From Nepenthes gracilis (taxonomy: Eukaryota; Streptophyta; Magnoliopsida; Caryophyllales; Nepenthaceae), in contig BSYO01000033.1 in the NCBI GenBank assembly GCA_033239525.1, forward strand, positions 9,415,501 through 9,479,500: DNA of 64,000 nt. The letters are read 5' to 3'. The notes under the pieces are model-generated. The model was not told the origin of the DNA, searched no databases, and saw only the letters and a program-made list of their open reading frames with translations. Position 1 is the first letter of the stretch; every line of letters begins with the position of its first letter. Shown in pieces: positions 47,972 to 60,459 of this stretch. The position numbers and the translations under genes were made by a program.

Positions 47972-50262
47972 GACGCTAAGACATCGTCAAAAGTGGAAAA
48001 AGGTATTCTTTTCATGGAAAATTGATTCCCACTTTTTTTGAAATTCATGTATGCTTTTAATTTTCCATAAATTATATGTCATATATACATTGTTATTCAA
48101 TGGTTGTGTGTTGTGGAAATACTTATGAAACTTATGGTATTGGGATTCTATGTAGAAATGTGTTAAGATTGTTGCTAGCTATCGAAGATCGACAATAATT
48201 GATATCTTAGGGGATCTTATATCTTTTGTATAGTTTGACATCCGTATTATAAAGAAAACTCTGTCGAATTTTCAGAAAAATATACAGTCCATCACAGATG
48301 ATATTTTCGATAGCACGATTTGAAATTGAGGAAATAAAAACTGATAATTGACAGACATTTAGGTGATTAGTCTCAGCCCAAGTGGGGGAGGAGTTTATAA
48401 GATAGTAAAAAAACAAGTAGATGAGATATGTATAGGTAACCTTTGAGAAATTTGGAATAAAACTATTGGCCGCTTGATTTGGGTTGACCCCTGATGAGTC
48501 TGATACGTTACAGTAGGATGTAATATCCTTAGGAAAGGAGTTGCAATTAAAATTTGCTTTGCTCATGGCTAGAATTAATTGATGAGGTTTTTATTTGAGA
48601 AAATTGTACATGTTATTCCGTGAATTTGAAGATTAAGAAAATATGACCTAAAGAAGGAATAAGACATGTAATGAGGCATTTTGAGGAAACATTGATATTT
48701 TTTGTATCTTGGGAATGGATTATTTTTAGAGTAAGTGATTGAGGAGTCTATAATCAATGTTACTCCACTTTGAATTAGAGAAAATGATTGAGGTTTCCAT
48801 TTAAAGAATCTGTAGGCCCTGTTTCCAAAATTAATTTTTGTCAAATAATTTTGAAAGCATATGGTTGTGCCATTGAGAAAAGATGATCATGTGATGTTGT
48901 GAGTGGATAAACCTGTTTGTGGATCTCAAGGATGAACCCCGATATCTTTCAGAATAAGGGACCTCTGTACTGGCAGATGATATTGGCAAAGAGTGTTGGG
49001 GTAATCAAGTGTTGTATTCTAGAATTTAAAGGCAGAACCATATTCGAAGTATTAAAGTTATGAAATTTTGAAATGAGAAATCCTTGAGGTTGTGAGCTAC
49101 TGATTGAGTTTTGAGAATTGAGTGACAAGCTAAGCTTGACATTAACTTCTTGGAAACTGTTATAATTATAATTTCTAATTTCATGGTGATTTAAGGGTTA
49201 GGAAGATATCAGTTTGGGGACATCTTAACCAAAGAATAAGAATGCAAAGTGTTATGCAATAAAGGTTTACTTATAATCTGAAATTTAAATTGCAATTTTT
49301 GCTAAGTCGATCAAAAAGATTTTGGACAATAGGCTAAGTAAAAAATGATGAAAAAGCATGGCCATATAATTCATGAGAGAATTGTATTTGGAGCATTAAG
49401 GATATGAAATCATGGATCCAGAAGTCCTCATAATTTTGTTTTGAGATGGTAAGGATGACCCACCCATCCTGAATTATGGTAACACATTCGGATGGAATCA
49501 GATGGCCTATTGATGTGCTAATGAGATCCTAAGATTGCTAAGTGCTTGAATCTGCGAGTTTGGGGACTATCACCTAGAGCAATATAGATTTCTGAGTGAT
49601 AATTACGACTGGAATTTCTAAATTGATTGTAGATCGAGGACTTGTTGGAATTGTTTACATGATACGGATGTTTCAGGATTCATTTATTAAGTATTTAACA
49701 TGCGTTATGTATTTTAGGGAGATGTCGATTTAATGACATACCAATGAATCTATAAGGATGTAGAGCAAACTGATTTAGGATCTAATTGTAAATTAGGGCA
49801 TTGCTAAAATTTTAGTTAATTTGATTAGAAAACCATGGATGTCGAATTAAATTGGATTAGAAGATAAATTACAATCAAAAGGTCCGAAGTTAAGAAGTTA
49901 ATCAGAGTGTACAACAGAATTTTGGTGAGTCCGCATGATTAGATGTCGATTTCCAGACTTAAAAAAGGGATATTTATTTTCAAGGCCTAATGTAAGTTGA
50001 AATAAGAAAATTTTACATGTTTACAGTTTTGAACCACATTAGAAAAGTAGTTAATAAATTTGGGTTGTTCTCAAATTTGATAGATTTAGGTAAGCATAGA
50101 GCGAATTAGGTATTAAATGTCTTGGCAGTTTGGAGGATTAAGGTTTTTTAGGATAGCCACCATAATCTGCACAAAATTCAGAGACGATAACGAAGTTCCC
50201 TAATCTTTGAAATTTAAGGATTATAAAATTTTAAGGACGAAATTTTTGTAAGCAAGGGAGAG
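47972..50262 (+). other. Interior 3 non-gag module with PPT
   Basis: It is collinear with the modules of interiors 1 and 2, including the captured LTR-L terminus (about 48220-48298), an aagtgggggaggag segment at about 48380 and the LGMDYF segment at about 48710. It ends with ttaaggacgaaatttttgta and PPT aagggagag before LTR-D. No long ORF. Confidence 0.6.
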
Positions 50263-52611
50263 TGTGAGATCCTGATCCTGGAACACAATGATTATAGAAT
50301 AATTATATAGATGAAAATCATATTTGGGTTCAAGGATAGTGAAAAATTTGATATCGAAATAAAATGAAGTAAAATAGGCCAAAACAGGAGATGCGCTCGA
50401 TGGGCGCTCGACCTTTACGAATATGACTGCCTGATGACCACCCGAGGCGAGGCGAGAACGAGGTAGAGCTATGAGAGTGGCACTCGACGGGCGCTCGAGC
50501 GCCAACCCAGGCGCCAATTTGCGAGAACCAGCGCTCGATTCCCATTTGACGGGCCCTCGAGCGCTGGTCGTGAGGGCAATCAGGTGACCTACTTTCCTTC
50601 GTTTTAAAAGAGGAAAATTTTGGGGAAGGCTCCGCAGGGCTTGACAGAACACGAGAAGGAGGAAGGATAGAAAAGGGAAGAGAGGAGGGGAAAACCCACC
50701 GATCCGATCCGATCTTGGTAAAAATAACGGTAGATCAAGTTCAAGTAAGTGTACTTCAAATGTTATATACCATTTTTACAGTGTTCTAATATCTCTGAAA
50801 TTGTGTTGATACTCTAAATTCGTGTTTCTCCATGTTCTGCATAAATAAAGCCTATTTCTCCTGCTTAATTAGACAGATTTCATGTTTACATATATATACT
50901 GCAATATTTGGCGTCGATTTCATGTAAATACTTGTGTTTGGTATCCGTTTTATATCTGGAATATTTATCGAAACACTAGGTACGAAAATGAACGGATTTA
51001 ATGTTTAAAATCCATAATTTCTTATATGTGACAGTTAATTTGTAAAATAGTATTGTTCATGGTATAATTTTCAACTGAAAAATTTAAACGGAACCGCACT
51101 GTTAAGTTTCTATGGATTTATAGAGTATTCTGAAGAATTAATTGTGAAATCCTAACTGGTTTGTGAAGCTTGATGAGTTATAAGTTAAAGAATGAGGAGA
51201 AAACTATTTCTGATTCTGTCAATTATGACCTAGGATTGATATACGGTTATATGAGGTTCTTCGACATGCCTTAGGATATTACTGTAGTAATTAGGAATAA
51301 CTCTATCCATAGAGTTATACGTGATCTGCCCTTCCTCAAGGCGTTAATTAAGGAGGGCAGTATACTGATCTTGGAGGCCAATAATCCTCCGATTTTGAAG
51401 GCTAATAATCTTCCATTGGCTTTGAATTGTGTGCCATAGAATACGTTTAGTCCCTATACATCACTGACACTAGCTCTGGATTGTGTGGAGTAAACACAAT
51501 CTATCCCCGATTATTTGCCTCCTCGGCTAGTAGAGTACACTAGTTGGGTTCCTAGAATATCGAACTTGAATTTTTGAAGAAACACGTAAGTTTTAAAACT
51601 GTTTTATGAAACCATTACATGTTTAAGTTAAATCAAACTTTATTCTTGTTTCTATGAACTGCTTCTATTCTTCTGATATGATATTAATGTTATTTTCTAC
51701 CCTAACATATTCATGTTATAGGCTGAAAGTATGATTTATGTTTTCTGAGATCTCTTAATGTGGAGCTATGCTTTCCTCATAAATTAAGTATATGTTTCTG
51801 TTTCCCTAACAATTTGTATGATCTTCTATATATATATTCTACTAATATTTTCGAAATCACTATTTTATTGCATTTATGCTTTAAATGCAACTATACTTGC
51901 TTTACTATATTATGTTTTGCATGAGATCTTTATATTCTGCATATTTTAGTACCTTGTTAGGTTTCGACTCATTGTTTTATTTTTTTCCCTCCATATAAGG
52001 ATATAGAAAAGATACCGGACGGTCAGACATAGTTAGAGATTAGTAATGAAGATTCTAGAGCCTCAATGAAGCCTCAAAGCTTATCTTGAAGTATTTTGAA
52101 AAATCTGATAGTTTTGCATGTGTCATAGAGTTTTGTAAATGAAATTATGTACAAATGATTGTAGCATGTTCTGTAAAATATTAGAACTATATTTATACTT
52201 TCGCAGAGTATATTTTGGGCATAGTTACTTCCACTATATGTTTTTCGATTTTTGTACAGGTCCTAGACGGTATCGCTTATTTGAATTCTGGTATAGTGGA
52301 TAGGGTTGTCAAATTAAAGCCATGGATGGCACTTATGGTCCTGTGAATGCGTATTGTAGGAAAATTATGATATTTTGGATAGTTATGTTCTTGTACTGGT
52401 CCTGCTTTTGTATTATGGTCATAATTTTGAGCTTTGGCTAATAAGTATGCTTTGTACAGGTTATAATATATATAATGTATTTTGATATCTATCCAATTTT
52501 AGATAAAACTCTGTCAAAATTTCTGTAAAATTTACTGATTTAAATTTATAAATTTTATTCTGAATCTATTTGACAGAGGGTCCTATAGGGTTTAGGATCT
52601 GTTCCATCACA
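50263..52611 (+). repeat. Array LTR-D (2349 bp)
   Basis: It starts tgtgagatcc and ends ccatcaca at 52611, followed at once by the right TSD catag. The length is almost the same as LTR-A. No PBS follows, as expected for the last LTR of the array. Confidence 0.88.
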
Positions 52612-52669
52612 CATAGGTTAATTGATTTTAGTTTGAAGTTTAAGTTTGATCGGCTCTGAGTTGAAGTCC

Positions 52670-53060
52670 ACATGTTAGTAATTCACTAAGAAGAGATGCT
52701 TGAATAGCGTGCCAAGTGAGATGGATAAGGTGCGATTGATGGCTCAAGGTCAGTATAACTTAGAGTCAATTTAGGTGTAGCGAATCCAAGAATGCCAATT
52801 TATAATCGATTTAGTAATAATTAAATGCCTAAACTTTTAGGCAACTCGATCCTACCAGAGATTGTGATATGGATCCTGAAAATTAAGATAGTGTTTACGG
52901 TGGTCCAATATTCAGAAGAAGATAAGGTAATATTGTCCATGTAGATACAAGGTGAAGCCAACCTTGGGTGGTTGACGTAAAATGAGTCATGGGTCTCGAG
53001 GAAGAAGAGATATCGTAAGATATGTTCGTTGATACTTTATAGATGAATATTTTGCTTTGA
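52670..53060 (+). pseudogene. Gag pseudogene of the outer element
   Basis: Although far decayed, one frame aligns with the array gag: YNRFSNN (array YDRFRKE), LLGNSILPEIVIWILKIKIV (array YLGKPDLVKADIWFKRIKKI), FTVVQYSEEDKVILSM and IQGEANLGWLT (array KLDGVANSWWA). Stops break it at NN*MPK and SM*IQG. This shows that outer element and array belong to one related group, the outer one being older or evolving longer. The upstream leader is shared with 33061-33453 across the array. Confidence 0.6.
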
Positions 53061-56000
53061 TAGGATTTTTGGGAGTATATTTCAATTATAGACTGTTCAA
53101 CCGCATGATTAAGGATTGTTTATATTTCAAGGATCGGATAGTGAAAGAAGTCTGGTGCCTGGGATCGAGGTTTCGTGGTGACAGGACAAGTATAGGGATG
53201 TTGTTTACCGTAGTAGAAGCACAAGTATATGTCACATCTTGACATTTCAAAGTATTGTCATTTTGAAATTCCAAATCTATATTTTATTTGTATTTTTTGA
53301 GTTTATTCGTTTATTCAAGGATCATAGATTTTATGTTAGTTATATTGAGGTCCACAACATTTTTTCGAGGTCCATAGATATGACCGGTTGGGCTTATCTA
53401 AATTGTCTATTGGTACCAACATTCGATGTGATATCAGTGATGATTTGGTCGAAGAGTCGCCATACTAGCATGAATCAGGTTAGTAAAAATATTATACCTT
53501 GCAATCAGGTTGTGAAGTTTTGGGTCTGAGGCAAAGTTGTTCGAGGTATCAAGAAAACAATTATCGCTTTGCCTACAGATCGTTTAACAAGTACATGTAT
53601 CTAATCTATTTAGCATACGAGATCACATTTGGAAGTCATTTTATGATCGCTAAGAATTTTTGAATGTTTAAGTATTTTAGGAAGTTCCTTAGAGGAAAAG
53701 AATAGGTTGATTTATATTTTAATCAATAAATTTGAGGTTGTGTCATAATTCACCCTAATTTTTTTAGGATTTTGTATAGATTCGAGGAAGCATCGATTTG
53801 ATACCCGCTGTGGGATGCTCTAGAATTTTTGGCGTAGGTAAGGTGAATTGATGAGGTTACATGTAGATGATTAAAACTTAGGTTGACCGGAGGATTAATG
53901 GTTTGATAAGCGGGCACTCTGAATGAATAGGTGATTTAGTTGATCTATTACAAGGGTCTGATAATTTCTAAGATCGATCTGTATCTAGAGTGTTGTTAGT
54001 TGTGGATAATCGAGGATTGCGCCTACGGTAACTTTCAGAATTAAGATATAGCCATTATAAGTTCCGATAATGCCATTGGGTTTGTAGATTAGTTGGCATT
54101 TTGTGAATTTTTATGGATTGGATCTTTTGGCTATATTTAGGTCAATTTTGTGATAGTGTCATTAATAAATTCATAGAATTATGGGAGATGTATAAACTCT
54201 ATTTGAGGACTATGCCATGGATTAGGAAGGCAATTAGTCATATGCTCAATTGAGAGAGAATATGAGTTTGATTAAATGACGTGTTATGTTGGGCATGTAG
54301 TTTTTTTAATAGCACGAATATGATTCTTTAGAGTTGGAGCAATGGATAATTTAGGAAATATTGATTAATGTCGCGGAAGTGTACAATCTTCTTGGGTTTA
54401 TCCGAATTTGGTGAGATGTTCGTTAAGTATTCTTCATGGGTCACAACATCCATGGGGCATTGGCTTGATGGCAATCAGTATCCATTAGAATGAGATATGT
54501 GGGATAGTTTTTAAAGGATGAAGGGTAATCATTGACCGTATCAATTGGGTTGATCCTTGATGGATCATGTGGACTATTATAAAATGTGATACTTTTGAGG
54601 AAGACTTTAGGATTATGCTTTTCCTGTATCGTGAGAGGGTGGCTACCCTAGAATTAAGTGGGGGAGAAGCCCATGGTCGAAATTACTCCAACCGTGGTTT
54701 GGAGTTAATAATTGAGGCCTCTCATTTGAGAACTTATAGATGTTGGTTTTGTAGTTGGTCATTGCCTTGTGATTTCAGGAGTTTGAATTGTTATGGCTTC
54801 TAGTGAGTGAACCTATTTAAGAAATTGTGAAGATGAACCTCAGCATCTTTTACGAAAAGTGGACAGTAGTGCTGACAATTGATATTAGAAGTCTTTGGAC
54901 TTAATATACTTTCGATAGTTCATAGGAGATGTGAAAGGTAAACCATGAGTTGGTACTAATACTTGGGTTAATGGGATGTCGTATTATTGATTTGTAATAC
55001 AGAATCGTATTCGAAGTATTGGAGTTATGAAATTATGAGATGAGAAGTCCTCGTGGTTTTGCTTCCGGGTTGTTAGAATGGCGAGAATTGTGGATATTTG
55101 AATAATTGTAGATTAGCTTTTGAAGATGATCCATTTATTGCGAATTTAGATAATGCGTGTGGGTCAAATAGGATAGCTCGTTAGTGCGCCAACGAGATAA
55201 TAAGTTGGTTGAGTATTTAGGTTTCAAGGCTTAGGTAGTGATTTGAGGTTATGCTGAATTATTGGGTGACTGTCTCAATTGTGTCTCCTAAGTTAATCGT
55301 AATCTGAGGATTAAGGACCTTGCCTTAATTGTGTTGATATCTTTGGGATTTTTCTTAGGCTTATAACTGTCACGTAACCTAGGTGTCGATAGGAGTCAAT
55401 GAATGTAAGTTGTAAGAAGATCTTTAATACACAAATAAATGATTAATCAACATTGTGGAAGTGTGTGTGGACTCATAACTTTCATAGGTCTCAAGCTATG
55501 ATTGAGGCTTAAAGTGAATGACCATGCTTACAATGTAGGTATTTGCTAATTAGCTGATAAGTTGCCCATTCATTGTCGATTTGGATCATGTGTTCCAGGG
55601 ATATGTTGGTTTGTCGACATACCAACGAAATAATTAGAATATAAAGTATCTTGATTTTGAGGTTTGATTGCGATTTGAGATTTATGTTAAAATCTTAGTC
55701 AAGTTCAATTCCCTGTGGGAACTTGATCAGAGAATTTAGGCCTCAAGTTAAATTAGATATGGTGGTAAATTATAATTTAATGATTTATAGTTAGATAATT
55801 AATCAGAGTTGCACAGCGCAGCATGTGAACCAATATATTTTAAGGTTCACTTCGAGGTTCAAAATGAATGATCATTTTTTAAGCTTAGAGAAAATTGAAG
55901 TAAGAATTATTAGCCCCCTTTGAGGTTTTAAACTAAGCCGGAAAGGTAGTCAATAAATTTGGTTTGCCTTCAAATTTGGTAGATTAGCATGAAATCTCCC

Positions 56001-56279
56001 ATGTATTGTTGATTGGGAAAATGAGTATGTGATCAAGTTGAGTTGTCGTCGGGAGATTAAAAAATTCGTCTCATAATGAGATTTTAATTTGGATTTTTGA
56101 TAGAACATATCGAATAATAAGGATCAGAACAATTCAATATGCTAAGGTTCTTTAGGATAAGTCACTTAATTGAGTAAGTGACTTGGGAACGCTAGGAAGA
56201 ATCTGAAAAGATTACCCCGATTATTAAATTTTGAGGTTCGTTAAATTTTGAGGATGAAATTGTTTTAAGTGGGGGAGAA
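53061..56279 (+). other. Outer element non-gag module and PPT
   Basis: It contains weak but collinear similarity to the array modules: aagtgggggagaagcc at about 54656, the catcttttacgaaaagtgga segment at about 54845, and ttggtttgccttcaaatttg at about 55958. It ends with the gypsy tail ttaaattttgaggatgaaat and PPT agtgggggagaa immediately before 56280. No RT, RNase H or integrase motif is seen; short ORFs at 53239 and 54567 have no signature. Confidence 0.55.
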
Positions 56280-58985
56280 TGTAATATTTTAAATTTTTAT
56301 CCGATTTAATTAGGATTATTTATCAATATTTTGGTTACTTTGGGTGTGAAAAAAATTAATTAAATATTATCAAATTTTGATAGATATTTGGATTAATTAG
56401 GCTGGCACCCGAAGTGCGCCAATATTGTTGCCTGAGTATCGATTTAGGTTTTAAAATATAAGAAATGAAATATATATATATTTATATATATATATAATAC
56501 TAATAATAATAATAAAAGAAGAAGTAGAAGAAGAAGAATGGGAGCAGGGGTTTCGGGAAGAAAATAGAGGAGAGAGAGAGGGAGAAGAGAGAGAGAGGAG
56601 AAATTGAGGCTCTCGAGTTCAAATCCGTCTTGGAACTAGTTGGAGAAGTGATAGATATGGCCGAGACAAGTGCACACATACTCTTCTCTTTCGTTTTCTT
56701 ACACATTTGTTCGAATTTTTTTGGCTATCATCGTTCCGATACCTAAATAATTTGTATTTTGTATTGCCTATGATCTAAATATGAAAATATTTCGATTTCA
56801 TATCCGATTTGTAAGATTTGTGTGAATTTTCGCACCCAAAAACCCTAACCCATGCCCGGACTATTTTCACCAATTATTTTGGATTTTATGTATGATTTAG
56901 CCTTAGATAATGGTTACCCATAACATGGGCATACAGGTATGTGAATTTCACGCCTGATTTCGTAATTTTGACTGGTTTTTTGATATGGAACCCTAACCCC
57001 GCGCCCTGGATGATTTCACCAATTATAGATTTGATAGATTTGATAGATTTGAGTTGATGGATTTGTTTCTTCGGGCCTTGCTGCTGCTTGTTGGACCGGT
57101 GTGCCCATGGTTATATGTTGGATGCGAGATGCAGTTGTCTGATGTATATGACATTGCATTTCCAGTTACTCTTTTGGCTTGAGCTGATGATTGTTAGGTT
57201 GATCTAGTCTTCTGATCTTGTGCCTGTTTTTTTGGATAGATTTCAATTTCTGTTGAGTCTGTCGTTAGGTGCCCTCATTGAGATCTTTTGTTTTTCTGAT
57301 GTACCACTTGCTCGGGGCATGTCCTAGCGTTTATGTTTTATTTTCAAGTCAAAACACTTGGAGATAAAACATAAATTTTGTAATTTTTCTCCCTTTAATC
57401 CAAAATACTTACTTACCAAAAAAAAAAAACCAATTAAATTCAGATTTTTGAAAAAATTGACTTTAGAATGTTGTTACCCGTATCATGAATATGTTAATTT
57501 ATCAATTAAGTGTCAGAATTTACACATTCGGACCCCTATACCCACGCGGGCACTGTTCACCCAAATTTTTGGAGAATTTTTACATAATTCCATTTTGTTT
57601 AATTTGGTATTTAATTACATATAATTTTAAATGTTCAATTGTATAGTCTGAAAATATATTCGTGAACCGTTTATAAAGAAAATATCGTCTGAAAGCTCTA
57701 AAGTTACGTTTGGCTCATGTTGAGAGTTTCTATTTTCCCTATATTTTATAATGTTCATGCATATAATTTAAGTTATATGAATATTTAAAACCATAAGAAA
57801 TATAAGAATTATGAAAGTATACGAATGGAATGCCATAATTTGATTATGTATGATTCGCTTTTATGGAGTGATAACTATGTGAAAGAAGTTTAGTAAACTT
57901 TCTCTCAAAGAATAAGAAATCATGAAATAGGACCACGGAATTATATTAGAGGGTAATATTCCCTGATATGACATTGATCTTGCAGTGAAGACTAAAAGAT
58001 TATTCTAGTCGCGTATTTTAGCGGGTGACATTCATTGGTATGCCTTAGGATATTGCTGTGGAAGCACGAGGATTTGCCTTGGGTTGTAGGGGGACATGGT
58101 GGCATTTTTATTGACCCCGTATACCGAGTGATAGGTATACCGCTCACCACGTGACATATGTTATTGGCCCCATATACCATCCGCCACAGGACATTAAAGT
58201 CTAAGACATTGTGGGTAGCCCCTCAGAATGTGTGAATGCATACACATTCCTTTCCTCGTTCTCCTATACCTTTAACTAGTAAGGCCTACTAGTCCTGATC
58301 CGCAAAGATAAGTAATTATACATAATTTACGTCTCCAAGAGAAGAAGGATAAAACGTGAAAAATTAATTGTATTCTAAAAGTATATTCGATCACGTTTTA
58401 TATTTACGCATCCTCGTTATACTCATATATCCTTCTTCTACTTTATTTTGCTTATATTGTTTATCGTCTTGATTATATTACACTTGTTAAATATTTGACT
58501 CACTCTTGTTACTTTCTTCCTTCCAAATGAGCACGCCCTCATACCTGATGAGGTCGAGTAAAGCATAGGAGCTGGTTAGGAAGCAGATCTAGAAGAAGAA
58601 GCCTTGATGACTTGGTTTTGTGATTTTCTCTTTGGTGGATCATGTATTATTATTATTCATGGTTTTGGATACTATATATGTATATATTGATGGTGACACA
58701 CTCGTAGTATAGTCTCTTTTGTGATTAATGGATGTATGTGCTTCTACAGGTCTTTATGATTTTATTGTGGGTACCTAGTGGCATCTTCTCTGAGCTGATG
58801 TCATAACCAGAATTATGACGTCGGTGCCACGTGATGGGTGTGGCTATTTGGATCCTATGTGTATGGTTGTTGAGTTCTATTGTATATTGTGCTATACAAG
58901 TTAGATACATGTTTTGTATTTGTTTGGCGGCTGTTTTTCTACCAAAATTCTGCTAGATTTTCAGTAGAAAACGTGCTTCGTCACA
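56280..58985 (+). repeat. Outer element 3' LTR (about 2.7 kb)
   Basis: It starts TGTAATATTTT after the PPT and ends TTCGTCACA. It is collinear with 29831-33060 except for a LINE insertion at 57026-57428 and absence of the 850-bp block of the other LTR. Its flank aattt (58986-58990) forms the right TSD. Confidence 0.87.
57026..57428 (+). mobile_element. 5'-truncated LINE in the outer 3' LTR, with TSD
   Basis: About 400 bp ending tacttacttacc followed by a poly(A) run, flanked by an 8-bp duplication accaatta (57018-57025 and 57429-57436). The other two family-L LTRs lack it, so it came after they diverged. The end motif is the same as in the LINE at 10879-14260, here on the plus strand. A short tandem tgatagattt repeat marks its 5' edge. 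Confidence 0.75.
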
Positions 58986-59454
58986 AATTTTCTACAAATC
59001 TACGATAATATTTGGCCATGCCTAGAAAACTCCGGACCTCAGTCATCGACTTTGATCAGCTCCAATTTACTATGGCTTCAATCTTCTTCAGATCGATCGA
59101 GATCCCACCCTTAGAAATAATATAGCCTAAGAATCCCATTTCCTTCAACCAAAATTCACACTTATTTAGCTTCGCAAATAATTGATGCTCTCGAAGGGTT
59201 TGGAGCACAGTCCTCAAATGTACCTCATACTCTTTATGACTCTCAGAATAAATAAGGATATCATCAATAAAAATTACAACAAATTTATCCAAATAAGGCT
59301 GAAAGATTCAGTTCATTAAGTCTAAAAGGCAGTAGGAGCATTTGTTAACCCGAATGGCATTACTATAAACTCATAGTGGCCATATCTCGTCCAGAATGTT
59401 GTTTTCACCACATCCTCCTATTTAATCTGGAGCTGATGATATCCTGATTGAAGA
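58986..59454 (-). pseudogene. Gypsy-II reverse transcriptase, catalytic part
   Basis: The minus-strand reading shows [42 protein letters not shown], then VVIFIDDILIYSESHKEY (the catalytic FIDD variant of YVDD) and LNKCEFWLKEMGFLGYII. It ends next to the insertion in FLGMAKYYRRFVEN. The 59056-59292 piece is open; between 59293 and 59454 there are stops (for example LQIK*EDV, AF*T). Confidence 0.88.
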
Positions 59455-59685
59455 TTAATTTTTAAAACACGCAAGCTTCTTGTAACTAGTCAAAGAGGTT
59501 ATCAATCCTTGCAAGGGATATTTATTCTTAATTGCGACCTCATTTAACTCCCGATAATCTACACATAATCTCAAAGTTCTGTCTTTCTTCCTTACAAACA
59601 AGACCGGCGCATCCCATGGGGACTCACTCGGCCTCATGAAACCCTTATTCAGCAATTCTTGCAATTGCTGCTTCAATTCCTTCAA
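59455..59685 (-). pseudogene. Gypsy-II reverse transcriptase, N-terminal part
   Basis: The 76-codon open stretch shows [32 protein letters not shown] and [20 protein letters not shown], the standard start of chromovirus RT. The following IDDLFDQL-type region is altered ([11 protein letters not shown]). A frameshift separates it from the upstream polyprotein segment, which overlaps at 59645-59685 in another frame. Confidence 0.9.
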
Positions 59686-60459
59686 TTCGGCTGGTCATTC
59701 TGTAAGGTGTCATTGATATCAGTGCTGATCCTGGTACCAGCTTAATTTTAAACTCTATTTTTCGATTTGGTGGCAACTCAAACAATTCTTTAGAAAATAT
59801 ATCCTCAAATTCACACACTATTGGGATTTCCTTAGCTGATATTTCATGATCCTCAGTTATACTAGCATAAGAAAAATTGACCTGGCATCCGTTCCTCATC
59901 AAATGCTGGGCATGAATAGCCAAAATGAAACAAGATGTCTCTTTTCGCAGAACTCCTTGAATATAAAAAGGCTCACATCCGGAATTAACAAAGTCTATCA
60001 TCTTCCGAAAACAATCAATGTTTGCATGATATTTTGCCAACCAATTCATGCCTAAGATTACATCAAAATTACAAATCTCCAGCAAGACAAAGTTAGCTGG
60101 CAACTGAGATCCATTAAGCTCAATAACACACACTGGGTGCATAACATCTAGGATCATAGATGACCCTTTGGGTGTTGAAATAATCAAAGAATAATTAAGA
60201 ATCTTAGGGGATGATACAAGATGATATGTAAATCTAGGTAAAACAAATGAATGGGTGGGTCCTGAATCAAAAAGCACATGGTAGGAAACACTACTAATAG
60301 AGAGAATACATTTTCCCACATTTGTTGAAACCTCGTCTTCCTTTACTAAGACTGTAAACACCTTGACCGAAGCAGTTGGTTTGGACGCTGGAGCTAGCTT
60401 CGAGTGAGAGCAGCTCCTTACCATATGCCCCACCTGTCCACATTATAATAGACTCCCAG
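59645..60459 (-). pseudogene. Gypsy-II gag zinc knuckle and protease
   Basis: It begins in the gag zinc knuckle (CGQVGHMVRSC), runs through a Ser/Lys linker, then aspartic protease with YHVLFDSGPTHSFVLPRF (active site DSG followed by Pro where Ala is usual) and CNFDVILGMNWLAKYHANID. It then joins the RT linker (IVCEFEDIFSKELFELPPNR and IEFKIKLVPGSALISMTPYR). About 262 codons are open; a TAA lies in the knuckle, one codon before Cys. Upstream gag is displaced by the solo LTR at 60460-63846. Confidence 0.9.

Larger units (their letters stand above)
33454..52611 (+). mobile_element. Tandem LTR-gag array (4 LTRs, 3 interiors) as one insertion
   Basis: The order is LTR-A (33454-35796), interior 1, LTR-B (39388-41580), interior 2, LTR-C (44893-46668), interior 3, LTR-D (50263-52611), all on the plus strand with spacings of 5934, 5505 and 5370 bp. 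The whole is flanked by one perfect TSD, catag (33449-33453 and 52612-52616), and the inner LTRs have none. LTR-A is followed by a PBS and not preceded by a PPT; LTR-D is preceded by a PPT and not followed by a PBS; B and C lie between PPT and interior. The simplest origin is unequal LTR-LTR recombination after a single insertion. The interiors carry gag and a protease-like remnant but no RT or integrase, as in TR-GAG non-autonomous elements. Confidence 0.85.

Noticed and set aside
33454..52611. CRISPR-like or satellite explanation for the 5.4-5.9-kb periodicity
   Set aside because: The repeating unit has LTR termini, PBS, PPT and gag, so it is a retrotransposon array. Plants have no CRISPR arrays.
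53239..53529. 96-codon plus-strand frame in the outer element
   Set aside because: No domain signature, not conserved as an open frame in the array modules, and AT-rich composition makes it expected by chance.
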